From contig JAQTNV010000036.1 of the NCBI GenBank assembly GCA_028713675.1, positions 1 to 34,020 of the forward strand: a stretch of 34,020 nucleotides of DNA, read 5' to 3'. Shown piece after piece: positions 8,279-16,388 of the stretch (its first letter is position 1; the number at the start of each line of letters is the position of its first letter). The notes under the pieces are model-generated. The model was not told the origin of the DNA and made no database searches. It saw only the letters and a program-made list of their open reading frames with translations. The position numbers and the translations under genes were made by a program. Source of the stretch: a bacterium. GTDB taxonomy: Bacteria > Desulfobacterota > JAPLJL01.

Positions 8279-9595
8279 TTACAAGGATAGCTTATTAATT
8301 ATATCGTAAATGTTCTTCGTTCCCAACCCCAGTGACTCGACCGTGATCCGCTCGTCCACCCCGTGCATCGCCTCGATTTCCTCGGGATGATAGAAGGCGG
8401 GGATCAGCCCGTAAGCCACCGCGCCCAGTTCCCGGAAAAACCGCGAATCGGTAAAGCCGGCCGCCACCATGGGCAGGATATTCACCCCCGGGGTGTTAGC
8501 TTTAACTACCTCGGAGATAACCTGGAAAAACTCGGTTTTCAGGGGGGACTGGCTGGAACGGGCTTCCTTGATGATCTCGATTTCCACCGCCTCTTTCCTG
8601 ACCAGCCCCCGCAGCCAGGACAGGAATTCGCCGGGCTCGGTATCGGGCAGGAGACGGCAGTCCAGAACCGCCTCGCTCTCGCTCGGGATCACATTTTCCT
8701 TGAACCCCGCGCGGAGATTGGTCAGGGAGATGGTGTTGCGCAGGATCGCATTCATTTTCGGATAAGCCTTGAGTCTCTTCCGGAGCAGATTCAGGACCGG
8801 CTCATTGACCAGGAGCCGGACAATAAGAGACCTGGGGAGGGAACCCCGGCCGAATTCCCGGAAGGCCTCCCGCATTCCCTGGCCGATCTGGATGGGGGTT
8901 TCGTGGCCCAGGATAGCCGTCAGGGCCCTGACCAGGCGGTCGTTGGCGTTTTCCGAGTGGGGCATGGAGCCGTGCCCGGCTTTCCCGCGGGCGCGCACCC
9001 GGAGCCACAGCACACCCTTTTCCCCGAAGCCCAGGCTGTAGAGCTTCCGGTCCTTCCCCAGCATCCCGATGGCCCCCATCCCGCCTTCGTTCAGGAGGAA
9101 CTCCGCCTTCACTTCCTCGGGGTAACGCTTGGCCATCCAGCCGGCGCCGTACTCCCCGCCGACTTCCTCGTCGGCCACGGCCAGATAAATAATGTCCCGC
9201 CGCAAGGGCACCCGCTCTCTTTTCAAAAGAACAAAGGCCATAAGTTGCATGATTCCCAGGCCCTTGCAGTCCAGGGCTCCCCGGCCCCAGATCGAGCCTT
9301 CCTTGACCGCCCCGCTGAAGGGCGGGTATTTCCAGTCCTTTTCCACCGCTCCCACCACGTCAATGTGATGAAGGAGAAGGAGCGGTTTTTTCGATCCATC
9401 TCCTTTCAGACGGGAAATGAGGTTCCCCCGTCCGTGAGCGGATCGGTAAATCTCGGCCGGCAGGCCTTCTTTTTCCAGGACAGATTTCAGGAACACCGCC
9501 CCGGCCTCTTCGTTGCCCGGGGGATTGGTGGTATCAATCCTCAAATAATCGCAGAGCAGACCGGTGGCTTCTTTCAATAAATTTTCACTTATCAT
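8279..9595 (-). CDS. M20 family zinc metallopeptidase (ArgE/DapE/carboxypeptidase-like)
   Basis: This is a 438-residue M20 peptidase, a family of two-zinc exopeptidases and amidohydrolases that remove amino acids or acyl groups. The metal-binding and catalytic residues are visible: His77 and Asp79 in HHIDVVGA, the bridging Asp109 in GRGALDCKG, and Glu143-Glu144 in ADEEVGGEYG. The dimerisation lid follows at about 190-310. The late motif MVAAGFTDSRFF and a C-terminal HGVDERI give the last metal ligand. No signal peptide, so cytoplasmic. Start is ATG at 9595 with AAGG just before it. The profile is closest to M20 carboxypeptidase/acylase-like members, but ArgE, DapE and dipeptidase functions cannot be separated here. 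It is the gene upstream of the aldehyde oxidoreductase and may share a transcript. Confidence 0.9.
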   Translation of the reverse strand: MISENLLKEATGLLCDYLRIDTTNPPGNEEAGAVFLKSVLEKEGLPAEIYRSAHGRGNLISRLKGDGSKKPLLLLHHIDVVGAVEKDWKYPPFSGAVKEGSIWGRGALDCKGLGIMQLMAFVLLKRERVPLRRDIIYLAVADEEVGGEYGAGWMAKRYPEEVKAEFLLNEGGMGAIGMLGKDRKLYSLGFGEKGVLWLRVRARGKAGHGSMPHSENANDRLVRALTAILGHETPIQIGQGMREAFREFGRGSLPRSLIVRLLVNEPVLNLLRKRLKAYPKMNAILRNTISLTNLRAGFKENVIPSESEAVLDCRLLPDTEPGEFLSWLRGLVRKEAVEIEIIKEARSSQSPLKTEFFQVISEVVKANTPGVNILPMVAAGFTDSRFFRELGAVAYGLIPAFYHPEEIEAMHGVDERITVESLGLGTKNIYDIINKLSL

Positions 9596-9889
9596 GATGC
9601 CTTATATGATAGGTAAAAACAGCGTCTTTGCCAATCATAAAATATCGTAAGGCGTGAGGGGTAAGCAGAGTCCATTGAGTTCGTAGTGTCCCTCAGATAA
9701 ACCCTTCGGGATAAATCCATAGTGTCGAAAGAGATGAAAACAGTAGGGGAGGGCCTGGTGCCCTCCCAAAATTGTCAAAATAGAAATTATTATTTTATTT
9801 TCTTACGTATCGGGCGGGGATCCTTCGGCTTTGCTCAGGACAGGTAAACCCCGCCCCTACACCATCAAAATTGAAAAGAATCTGATAAC
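9596..9889. repeat. Gene-free spacer of mosaic repeats
   Basis: I see no gene here. At 9647-9663 the 17-mer GTAAGGCGTGAGGGGTA is identical to 32032-32048 and has a 7-bp period. It is followed (9664-9691) by 9-bp-period sequence including GTTCGTAGTGTCC, found inverted near 32163-32185. At 9743-9767 lies GTAG plus an 8-bp palindrome (GGGAGGGC/GCCCTCCC). At 9812-9860 the arms GGGCGGGG and CCCCGCCC plus CTAC enclose a short common intergenic sequence. Confidence 0.65.
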
Positions 9890-9919
9890 AAAAAGCCCCG
9901 GATTCCTCCGGGGCTTTTT
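9890..9919 (-). terminator. Intrinsic terminator, probably bidirectional
   Basis: A perfect 13-bp stem AAAAAGCCCCGGA / TCCGGGGCTTTTT with a 4-base loop has T-runs on both strands. It lies about 70 bp past the stop of the minus-strand thiolase gene and is the likely end of its transcript. Confidence 0.88.
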
Positions 9920-9925
9920 TTCTTT

Positions 9926-9988
9926 GCTCTATGCTCTATGCCCCCTCCGGGCCGCAGGCCCTACGGGCCGGAGGCTATGCTCTATGCG
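9926..9988. repeat. Heptads flanking a GGGCC palindrome
   Basis: TATGCTC/TATGCCC heptads (9926-9944) and TATGCTC/TATGCGA (9974-9987) surround GGGCC-GCA-GGCCC-TAC-GGGCCGGAGGC (9949-9975). The palindrome matches a second copy at 27756-27783, also located just after the 3' end of a minus-strand gene. Confidence 0.6.
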
Positions 9989-9989
9989 A

Positions 9990-11198
9990 TTAGACTCTCT
10001 CGATCAGCGTGGCCGTGCCTTGCCCGCCGCCGCCGCAGAGCGTGGCAATCCCGTACTTGGCCTTTTTCTCTTTCAGGATCCGGGCCAGGGTGCCGGTGAT
10101 CCGGGGGCCGCTCGCGGCCAGCGCGTGGCCGATCGCGGTCCCGCCGCCCTTGATGTTCACTTTCTCTTCTTCGATCTTGAGCATTCTCATTGCGTAAATG
10201 GGCACGATGGCGAAGGCCTCGTTGATTTCCCAGTAATTGATATCCTTCACCGAGAGCTTGGCGTGCTTCAGGGCGATCTCGCTCGACGGCACCGGGCCTT
10301 TACCCATCATGTTGGGCTCAACCCCGGCCCAGCCCATCGAAACGATCCGGGCCATCGGCTCGAGCTTGTATTTCTTCATGGCCTTTTCCGACATCAGCAT
10401 CACCGCGCTCGCCCCGGCGTTCAGGGGCGAGGAATTGCCCGCGGTCACTCCGCCGTCCGGGCGGAAAGCGGGTTTCAGGGAGGCGGTGGACTCGTAGGTT
10501 GCGCCTTTCCGGACCGCCTGGTCCTCGGAGATTACCACCTTCGTGCCGTCCTCCTTCTCCACTTCCAGGGGCATGATCTCGCCCTTGAAATAACCCTCGG
10601 CAATCGCTTTCTCGGCCAGGTTATGGCTGCGGACGCCGAAGCGGTCCATCTCCTCGCGGGTCACGCCGAACTTGGCCTTGCATTCCTCGTAAAGCTTCTC
10701 GGCGGTAAGACCCATCGTCAGCGCGGTCATCAGGTCGTATTTCGTCCCGAAATGCGGATTCATCAGTTCCGGCGCGAAGCCCATGTGCGGGTTGTAATCC
10801 GGCTGGAGAGCCAGGTGGGACATGTGCTCCATACCACCGGCCAGGCAGATTTCGGAGTAGCCGGTCATGATTTCCATCACGCCCCGGTGGATACACGACA
10901 TCCCCGAGGTGCAGACCCGGTCCGTCGCTTCCGAGGGGACCTGGTAGGGAAAATCGGCGAGGAAGACCGGGGTGCGCCCGCCGAAGGTGAACTGCTCGCC
11001 CATCTGCATCGTGCACCCGACCAGAACGTCCCCGATTTCCATGGGATCGATCTTGGTGCGCTGGACCAGGAGCTTCAGGAGCTGCCCCAGGGCCGCCGGC
11101 ATCGAAATCTTGTTATAAACATCCTTTTCCGGCTCGGCCGGCCGTGACCGGGAAAAAGCCACCCGCTGATAATCAACGATATAAACGTTCTCCGCCAT
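9990..11198 (-). CDS. Thiolase family protein (acetyl-CoA acetyltransferase type)
   Basis: This is a 402-residue thiolase, which cleaves 3-ketoacyl-CoA with CoA or condenses two acyl-CoAs. The nucleophilic cysteine is Cys96 in DRVCTSGMS. The C-terminal catalytic pair is His358 in GGGTAIGHALAASGPR and Cys388 in ATLCGGGGQG. Two features differ from typical thiolases. The nucleophile context DRVCTSG replaces the common NKVCGSG, and the His motif reads GHALAASG instead of GHPxGASG. GGAGG lies 6 bp before the ATG. It stands alone on the minus strand with a strong terminator behind it. A role in fatty-acid or amino-acid-derived acyl-CoA breakdown is likely; chain length is not readable. Confidence 0.93.
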   Translation of the reverse strand: MAENVYIVDYQRVAFSRSRPAEPEKDVYNKISMPAALGQLLKLLVQRTKIDPMEIGDVLVGCTMQMGEQFTFGGRTPVFLADFPYQVPSEATDRVCTSGMSCIHRGVMEIMTGYSEICLAGGMEHMSHLALQPDYNPHMGFAPELMNPHFGTKYDLMTALTMGLTAEKLYEECKAKFGVTREEMDRFGVRSHNLAEKAIAEGYFKGEIMPLEVEKEDGTKVVISEDQAVRKGATYESTASLKPAFRPDGGVTAGNSSPLNAGASAVMLMSEKAMKKYKLEPMARIVSMGWAGVEPNMMGKGPVPSSEIALKHAKLSVKDINYWEINEAFAIVPIYAMRMLKIEEEKVNIKGGGTAIGHALAASGPRITGTLARILKEKKAKYGIATLCGGGGQGTATLIERV

Positions 11199-11426
11199 TG
11201 TTGCCTCCCTTCTTTAAAATAAATTATTGACCGACATTGCTTGGTTTGGGAATTATTATCTTTTTAAAATTTTAAATCAAGCCCAACAATGAATTTTCAT
11301 TATATAGCAATAAGTTAGCATCGTGGCTAGTTAATACTAGCAAGAGAAATTAATGGAGTTCTTGCCTCCTTATTTTTCGTTCGTATACCTGAAAAATCGC
11401 AACCCGCAAACCCATGATTTTGGACG
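11199..11426. other. AT-rich spacer upstream of the thiolase
   Basis: No gene. The region is much AT-richer than its surroundings and probably holds the thiolase promoter on the minus strand. A small hairpin GCTAGT-TAAT-ACTAGC lies at 11326-11341. A TTGATT followed after 16 bp by TAATAA is a weak promoter candidate. Confidence 0.4.
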
Positions 11427-13793
11427 TTATTCTTCCCCTATCTGATTCAGGGGGCTGGCGGCCGCCGTTGATTTGCCCAGGAAACTTTTGACCCAGCCGG
11501 GCCGCTCCGGGGCTTTGCCCTGGGCCAGGAGCTCCCGCCACTTTTCATCAGTCAGCCGGTCCTTGATCGGCTGTTTGAATTCGTAGTAAGACAACACCGG
11601 TCCGACGAGAAGAATAACGTCCCCCTCCGCCCGCCGGTACGCGACCACGATGTAATCGATATAACCCGAAGCTTCCTCCAGACACTGCTCGGTATTCAGG
11701 TCGGTATGCACATCGCTGATGATCGTGGTTTTCAATCCCCGGTCATCCACATTGCCGATGGCCGCCTTCAACGCGTCCGGAAAACCGCCCAGGAATTCGT
11801 TATCCTCCGGGGCCAGGGGTTTGTTGGCCGCCTGGTTTTTGCAGATCAAATACAAACGCTCCAGGGTCTGGATCAGGGAGGAAAGCCTGGACTCGGAATT
11901 GTCATTTAAAACCCCGAGCTCTTTCAGGCCGGAATAGGCCATCTTCGCGGTCGAGAGGATCCGGGCGTAAAACCCCGGAAGCGGCTCCACCAATCCCTTG
12001 GGCGGAGGCGGGGGCGCCGGCATCGGCTGGACGGAGGTGATCCCGACGAAATGCGGGGTGTAGCTTTGTTTGGCGTAAAGAATCGTATCGTGCCGGAGCG
12101 CCGCCCAGGAAGCCAGGGCGGAGCTGAGCTGGCGGTCCAGCCAGGCGTCACCTTTCTGAAAAGTCTGATATCCATTGCCCCTGACTTCGGTCAATGTTTT
12201 CAGAGAATACAGCCACGACCAGTACAGATTGCGGTTCCAATCCCCGGGCGTGAGTTTTCCGAACTCCTGCCGCAGTTTCTGCAGCTGCTCGCCGTACTTG
12301 GGATACTCATCGTCCGTATCCGCGTGAATAATCTGTTCCGCCCGGACACTGCCGAGCACGCTGAACACATCCAGGCCCCGGGGAAAACCCCGGATCGCGT
12401 AAGCCAGGTCCGGCTGGATCCTTTCGTCGGAAATATGAACCACGGTAAATCTCCCGGGGATTCTCTTCGGAATGCTCCCCGCCCCCGGGGAAACCAATTG
12501 GCCCAAAATATATGAATCGGGAATGTAGCGCTGTCCCATGAACCTGAAACCCATGGTGGAGTCGAGAATCCCGTCCAGTTCCCTGGCCGAGGTCAACTTA
12601 TGCCCGTCCACCCCTCCCGGATCTATCCCGGCCCCGCCGGTTCCCGAAAAAATCGCCGGGGGTTTCAGCTTGGCCAGTTCCAGAAGAAATCGGGCGAACT
12701 TGTCTTCTTTATTCAGTTCCGAGGCCGGGAACTTGTTTCCAAAAACCGCCTGCAGGGCTTTCCGGTAATCGTAAAGCGTGAGATCGTCGGCAAATCCGGC
12801 GTAAAAGGCGGTCACCGCGTAAATCCGGTCCCAGACCTCCGTAACCTTCCGGCCGTCAGGAATCTTAAGTTCCCCGCTCCGCGTCGTGATCAGAGCCGCC
12901 TGGAGGGTCTGAATCCGGGCGGTCTGCCGGTCGGTCAGAGCTTCGGCGGGAGGAGCGATGGGTCCGAAATTCTTCTCGTGCCCTTTCATCAGAAAAGCCA
13001 TACGCCCGTACCACATCATCCCCAGAAAATACCGTTTCAGGGTGTCGCTCCGGGTGTAATGGCCACGCGGGACATATTGACTGTAATCCTCGGGGATCCG
13101 GAACAGGGCGCTTTTCCGGGCCTCTTCGTAGTCAGGCAACCCCGCGTGTCCTTCAATCCGGCCGCACTCCCAGTTAACCCATTCTTTGACGTAGGAAGGG
13201 GAGGAGAATTTCGGATCGAACTGCTTCAAAGCCACGGAAAAGTACGCCACATTTCTTTTCGCCGCTTCCTTTAAATCACCCTTGAACGCGTGGTAATCGT
13301 CTTCGGAGGCCTTGAGCAGGGCCCTGGATACTTCCAGGATGCCCGGATAAAAATTGTTTTCCTCGATCTCCTTCAGGGTTTCATCAAACTGGATGTGGAA
13401 CAGGTGAAGAGGGGTATCGGCAGTGACATAAATCGGGATGTTCTGCCTGCGGATCTTCTTGAAAGCAGCGGCGATATCATCACCGGATGCGCCCCTGATC
13501 ACTACGAATCCGTTCTTCCCGAGCAAAGCTTTGTCCTCCGGATCGGTCAGGTACTGGCCCGTCACCGCCGAGTAATTGCTTATCTTCGCCGGGTTAAGGG
13601 GGAGAGAGTATTCAGGCATGTTCAGGACGAAATCTTCCGGGACCGGCCGGTAATGTTTTTGAAAAGCCCCAGCCAGATTGCCCGGACCGGGAAGCGGAGA
13701 GACATCCATCTCCCTGTCCGCCGCGCAGAGGCAGGTGACCAATGCGGCAACCAGCATACCCACGATCATCGGAAATCTGGCAATTCTTTTCAT
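11427..13793 (-). CDS. Exported DUF3160 family protein
   Basis: This is a 788-residue protein that I recognise as DUF3160-like, a family without an assigned function. The N-terminus has a signal peptide: Lys-Arg, a hydrophobic core of about 18 residues, then a likely cut near LCAADRE, so it is exported. A conserved-looking C-terminal block reads LVGPVLSYYEFKQPIKDRLT with DEKWRELLAQG. The middle is rich in aromatic residues (YYxF, WxxLYSLKTL) and no catalytic motif stands out. A Pro-rich stretch (PMPAPPPPPKGLVEP) lies about residue 600. AAGGAG lies 10 bp before the ATG. It is a single gene between an acyl-CoA synthetase and a thiolase with no evident operon partner. Family assignment is from memory of the C-terminal motif. 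Confidence 0.8.
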   Translation of the reverse strand: MKRIARFPMIVGMLVAALVTCLCAADREMDVSPLPGPGNLAGAFQKHYRPVPEDFVLNMPEYSLPLNPAKISNYSAVTGQYLTDPEDKALLGKNGFVVIRGASGDDIAAAFKKIRRQNIPIYVTADTPLHLFHIQFDETLKEIEENNFYPGILEVSRALLKASEDDYHAFKGDLKEAAKRNVAYFSVALKQFDPKFSSPSYVKEWVNWECGRIEGHAGLPDYEEARKSALFRIPEDYSQYVPRGHYTRSDTLKRYFLGMMWYGRMAFLMKGHEKNFGPIAPPAEALTDRQTARIQTLQAALITTRSGELKIPDGRKVTEVWDRIYAVTAFYAGFADDLTLYDYRKALQAVFGNKFPASELNKEDKFARFLLELAKLKPPAIFSGTGGAGIDPGGVDGHKLTSARELDGILDSTMGFRFMGQRYIPDSYILGQLVSPGAGSIPKRIPGRFTVVHISDERIQPDLAYAIRGFPRGLDVFSVLGSVRAEQIIHADTDDEYPKYGEQLQKLRQEFGKLTPGDWNRNLYWSWLYSLKTLTEVRGNGYQTFQKGDAWLDRQLSSALASWAALRHDTILYAKQSYTPHFVGITSVQPMPAPPPPPKGLVEPLPGFYARILSTAKMAYSGLKELGVLNDNSESRLSSLIQTLERLYLICKNQAANKPLAPEDNEFLGGFPDALKAAIGNVDDRGLKTTIISDVHTDLNTEQCLEEASGYIDYIVVAYRRAEGDVILLVGPVLSYYEFKQPIKDRLTDEKWRELLAQGKAPERPGWVKSFLGKSTAAASPLNQIGEE

Positions 13794-13814
13794 CTCAATC
13801 TCACTCCTTAGTTA

Positions 13815-13912
13815 GTTTCTGGTTTCTGGTCTCTGGTCTCTAGTTCAAAAATAAAATCTATTTTTTCTCTCTTGTCTTAACTCGAAACTATAAACTAGAG
13901 ACCCGAAACTGG
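13815..13912. repeat. Inverted pair of GTYTCTR heptad repeats
   Basis: On the plus strand, 13815-13846 reads GTTTCTG, GTTTCTG, GTCTCTG, GTCTCTA, GTTC. The facing array at 13880-13912 reads ACTCGAA, ACTATAA, ACTAGAG, ACCCGAA, ACTGG, which is the same family on the other strand. The second array runs into the acyl-CoA synthetase gene and encodes its last residues and stop. The family recurs at 20575-20609. Confidence 0.75.
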
Positions 13913-15400
13913 TTTCATCTGGTTCTTCATTACTTTCCCCATCGCGTTCCGGGGAAGTTCGCTCACCAGGGTAACGCCCTTGGGGATTTTGTAGCCGGCG
14001 ATCTGGCCCTGGAGAAATGCTTTAAGCTCGGAAACCTCAATTGACTCCTGGCCCCGGGGAACGATAAAAGCCCAGACCTTTTCCCCCAATTCCGGATCCG
14101 AAATCCCCGCCACTGCCGCCTCCTGGACTTTCGGGTGGGTGTTGATTACATCCTCCACCTCCCGGGGATAGACGTTGTAGCCGCCGGAGATAATTAATTC
14201 GCTTTTCCGGCCGGAGAGGTGGAGATACCCTTCCTCATCAAAAAAACCCAGGTCTCCGGTCCGGAAATATTTTTTCACAAACGCCTTCTCCGTGGCGTCC
14301 GGCTGATTCAGGTAACCCTTGAAGATGTTGGGGCCTTTGACCGCGACCTCCCCGGTTTTCCCCGCTTTTAAATAATTCCCCTTTTCCCCGATGATCCTGA
14401 CCTCGATCCCGGGAAGCGGGAGACCCACCGAACCTGGTTTTCTAATCCCGTCCAGAGGGTTGGAGGTATTCATTATGGTTTCGGTCAGGCCATAGCGCTC
14501 GAGGATTTTATGACCGTAAAGCTCTTCAAACTTTTGAAAAAGCGCGGGGGAAAGTGCCGCCGACCCGGAAATGAAAAGACGGACCCGAGAGAGGTCAAAG
14601 CGGGATGGATTTTCGATCTCCGCCAGCCGGTGATACATCGTGGGCACGCCCATGAAAAGCGTTGCCTCTCCCCTGTTTAAGATGTTCAAAACCTCTTCGG
14701 GATCAAATTTCGGTTTCAATATGCACGAGCAGCCCGTGGCCATGACCCCGTGGATCCCCAGTCCCAATCCGTGAATATGGAAAAGTGGAAGCGTCAGCAG
14801 CAATTTTTCGTTCTCCGTCCAACCCCAGAATTTGATCAGGGTTTCGATATTGCTCCGGAGATTCCCGTGCGTGATCATCGCCCCCTTGGAAAGCCCGGTG
14901 GTCCCGGATGTATAAGCGATCATCGCCAGTTCGGAATCCTTTACTTCTTCATCGCAAAATGTATCCCCTGCTACCAGGAAATCCCCAATGCCCCGGCCCC
15001 CGATCCTGACCCAGTTCTCCTCCCCCACCGCGATAATCTCCCTGGGGAAAACGCGGAGTTTTTTCAGCCGGGGAACGTATTCCGGGTGGGTAAAGATAAT
15101 TTCCGCCTCGGAATCCTCGAAGATATGATTCAACTCCCTTTCGCCGTAGGCGGGATTGAGTGGGATCCGGACCGCCCCGGCGAAATTGATCCCGAGGTGC
15201 GCGAAGATGAGGTCGGGGCCGTTGGGCAAGAGGACGGCCACCCGGCTTCCCGGCTCCACCCGGAGGGTAAGCAGGGAAGCCGCCACCTCCCCGGCCCGCT
15301 TTTCGATCTCCCCGAAGGTGATCTCCCGGCCCTCGAACTGGAAAGCTACACGACTCGGATATCGGGAAAACGTAGAGAGAAAGAGCTTATTTAATGACAT
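13895..15400 (-). CDS. AMP-forming acyl-CoA synthetase (FadD/malonyl-CoA-synthetase-like)
   Basis: This is a 501-residue class I adenylate-forming enzyme that activates a carboxylic acid with ATP and loads it on CoA. The ATP-binding loop is AYTSGTTGLSKG (162-173). YGLTET lies at 303-308, TGD at 381-383, and the hinge GRKSELIISGGYNVYPREVE starts at 397. The catalytic lysine is Lys489 in PRNAMGKV. The length is short for long-chain FadD (about 550) and closer to malonyl-CoA or medium-chain synthetases, so the substrate is open. The final KPVSGL is encoded by the neighbouring heptad repeat, so the C-terminus has been reshaped by it. No clear ribosome binding site precedes the ATG at 15400. A decayed copy of its 5' end lies 200 bp upstream. 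Confidence 0.93.
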   Translation of the reverse strand: MSLNKLFLSTFSRYPSRVAFQFEGREITFGEIEKRAGEVAASLLTLRVEPGSRVAVLLPNGPDLIFAHLGINFAGAVRIPLNPAYGERELNHIFEDSEAEIIFTHPEYVPRLKKLRVFPREIIAVGEENWVRIGGRGIGDFLVAGDTFCDEEVKDSELAMIAYTSGTTGLSKGAMITHGNLRSNIETLIKFWGWTENEKLLLTLPLFHIHGLGLGIHGVMATGCSCILKPKFDPEEVLNILNRGEATLFMGVPTMYHRLAEIENPSRFDLSRVRLFISGSAALSPALFQKFEELYGHKILERYGLTETIMNTSNPLDGIRKPGSVGLPLPGIEVRIIGEKGNYLKAGKTGEVAVKGPNIFKGYLNQPDATEKAFVKKYFRTGDLGFFDEEGYLHLSGRKSELIISGGYNVYPREVEDVINTHPKVQEAAVAGISDPELGEKVWAFIVPRGQESIEVSELKAFLQGQIAGYKIPKGVTLVSELPRNAMGKVMKNQMKPVSGL

Positions 15401-15437
15401 AGATTTAGCAATGAGCGATTATTTTTCTTCCCTATTC

Positions 15438-15534
15438 TTTGTCATTCTGAACCCTGAGCCTGCCGAAGGGTGAAGAATCTCTCTTCAGATGGAAATACTA
15501 AAAATACAGATCCTTCGCTGACGCTCAGGATGAC
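15438..15534. repeat. Dispersed REP-like mosaic repeat
   Basis: The segment begins TTGTCATTCTGAACCCTGAG and ends CTGACGCTCAGGATGACATC, with GTCATTCTGA and TCAGGATGAC as inverted ends. It resembles the GTCATTC...GAATGAC repeats at 16389-16450 and 18773-18945. No gene is supported here. Confidence 0.55.
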
Positions 15535-15601
15535 ATCAATAAAGTTTTGCTCCGATCTCGAAATGTATCGACTATTACCAATATCCCAAAGAAAAATTAT
15601 T

Positions 15602-15709
15602 TTAGTTAAACCGGCTTCCGACCGTTCTAACGCCAATCGTTAGTTTGTTCGGAACCTTCCTTTTTATCTCCCCGAAGGTGATCTGTGGCCCTTCGAATTG
15701 AAAAGCCAC
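15602..15709 (-). pseudogene. Remnant of an acyl-CoA synthetase 5' end
   Basis: Read on the minus strand from 15709, 35 codons give VAFQFEGPQITFGEIKR..., then a degenerate stretch ending VGSRFN and a stop. This matches residues 18 to about 53 of the adjacent acyl-CoA synthetase (VAFQFEGREITFGEIEKR... GSRVAV). On the DNA, ATCTCCCCGAAGGTGATCT is shared exactly between 15305 and 15665. The match starts right after a stop codon, has no start of its own and decays downstream. It is a partial duplication of the neighbouring gene or the last trace of a second synthetase gene. It abuts the stop of the DUF6448-like gene. Confidence 0.8.
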
Positions 15710-15713
15710 CTAC

Positions 15714-16361
15714 TCAATGTGAATGACCGTGTCCTTGATCGGGTGATTTCTTTGTTTCATGTTCCGCATGATGCTCCGCCATGGCACCTTCCGCCGTCTG
15801 CTGTATTCCCTCAACATAGTGGACAAAGGTGACATACGCTTCCACAAATTCCCGGCCGTCCTTCACGCTTTCATCCACATGGACTTTTTTCTCTTTGGCT
15901 TCCTGGAAGCGCGCGCGGATGCCCTTTTCCACCGCCTCACTAACCTGCTTAACCAGGGCGTCAACGGAACCGGTTTCCAGCGCCTGGTCGGAGGCCTGGA
16001 CTATGGGTTCAACTTCTCCGGCCGGCTTCAGGCCGGTATAGGGAGCCCCTTCGCCAGCGCGGTGCAGTCGGACCAGTGTCTCGAAAAGATTCATCTCCGC
16101 CTTCTCTCGCGCCTTCGGCTCCTTGTTTTTCGCCGCCAGGGCCTTTCCGAAAACTTCCTTGACCTCTTTTTCGTGTTCCGACTTCACCCACTTCAATACC
16201 GGGGTAACCTCGCCTTTTTCGAGCGCCGCCCGGGCGTCTTTTACTACCGGTCCGTCTAGCGTGTCGCAGTGGGCATTGGCCCTCCCGACAAAGAGAAAAA
16301 TGGAAACCAACGCTCCCGCCAAAACCGTTATGTAAGCTCTTGACCTGTTTTCCATCTTCAT
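15714..16361 (-). CDS. Exported DUF6448-like protein with His-rich tail
   Basis: This is a 215-residue secreted or periplasmic protein of unknown function. A signal peptide with hydrophobic core AYITVLAGALVSIFLFVG ends near RANA-HCDTLDGP. The mature N-terminus HCDTLDGPVVKDARAALEKG is the recognisable block of the family I recall as DUF6448. The rest is charged and predicted helical, with HVDESVKDGREFVEAYVTFVHYVEG near the end. The C-terminal tail is His-rich (EHHAEHETKKSPDQGHGHSH), suggesting metal binding. I placed the start at the ATG at 16361 because AAGGAGG lies 9 bp before it. A longer frame from 16415 begins inside a dispersed repeat and is not credible. A hemerythrin-like gene lies upstream on the same strand. 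Confidence 0.85.
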   Translation of the reverse strand: MKMENRSRAYITVLAGALVSIFLFVGRANAHCDTLDGPVVKDARAALEKGEVTPVLKWVKSEHEKEVKEVFGKALAAKNKEPKAREKAEMNLFETLVRLHRAGEGAPYTGLKPAGEVEPIVQASDQALETGSVDALVKQVSEAVEKGIRARFQEAKEKKVHVDESVKDGREFVEAYVTFVHYVEGIQQTAEGAMAEHHAEHETKKSPDQGHGHSH

Positions 16362-16388
16362 TTCGCTGGCCTCCTTCCTTAATTTTTC

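Noticed and set aside
15442..15636. A 64-codon open frame on the minus strand
   Set aside because: It is made of REP-like repeat and the frame-shifted synthetase remnant; no ribosome binding site.
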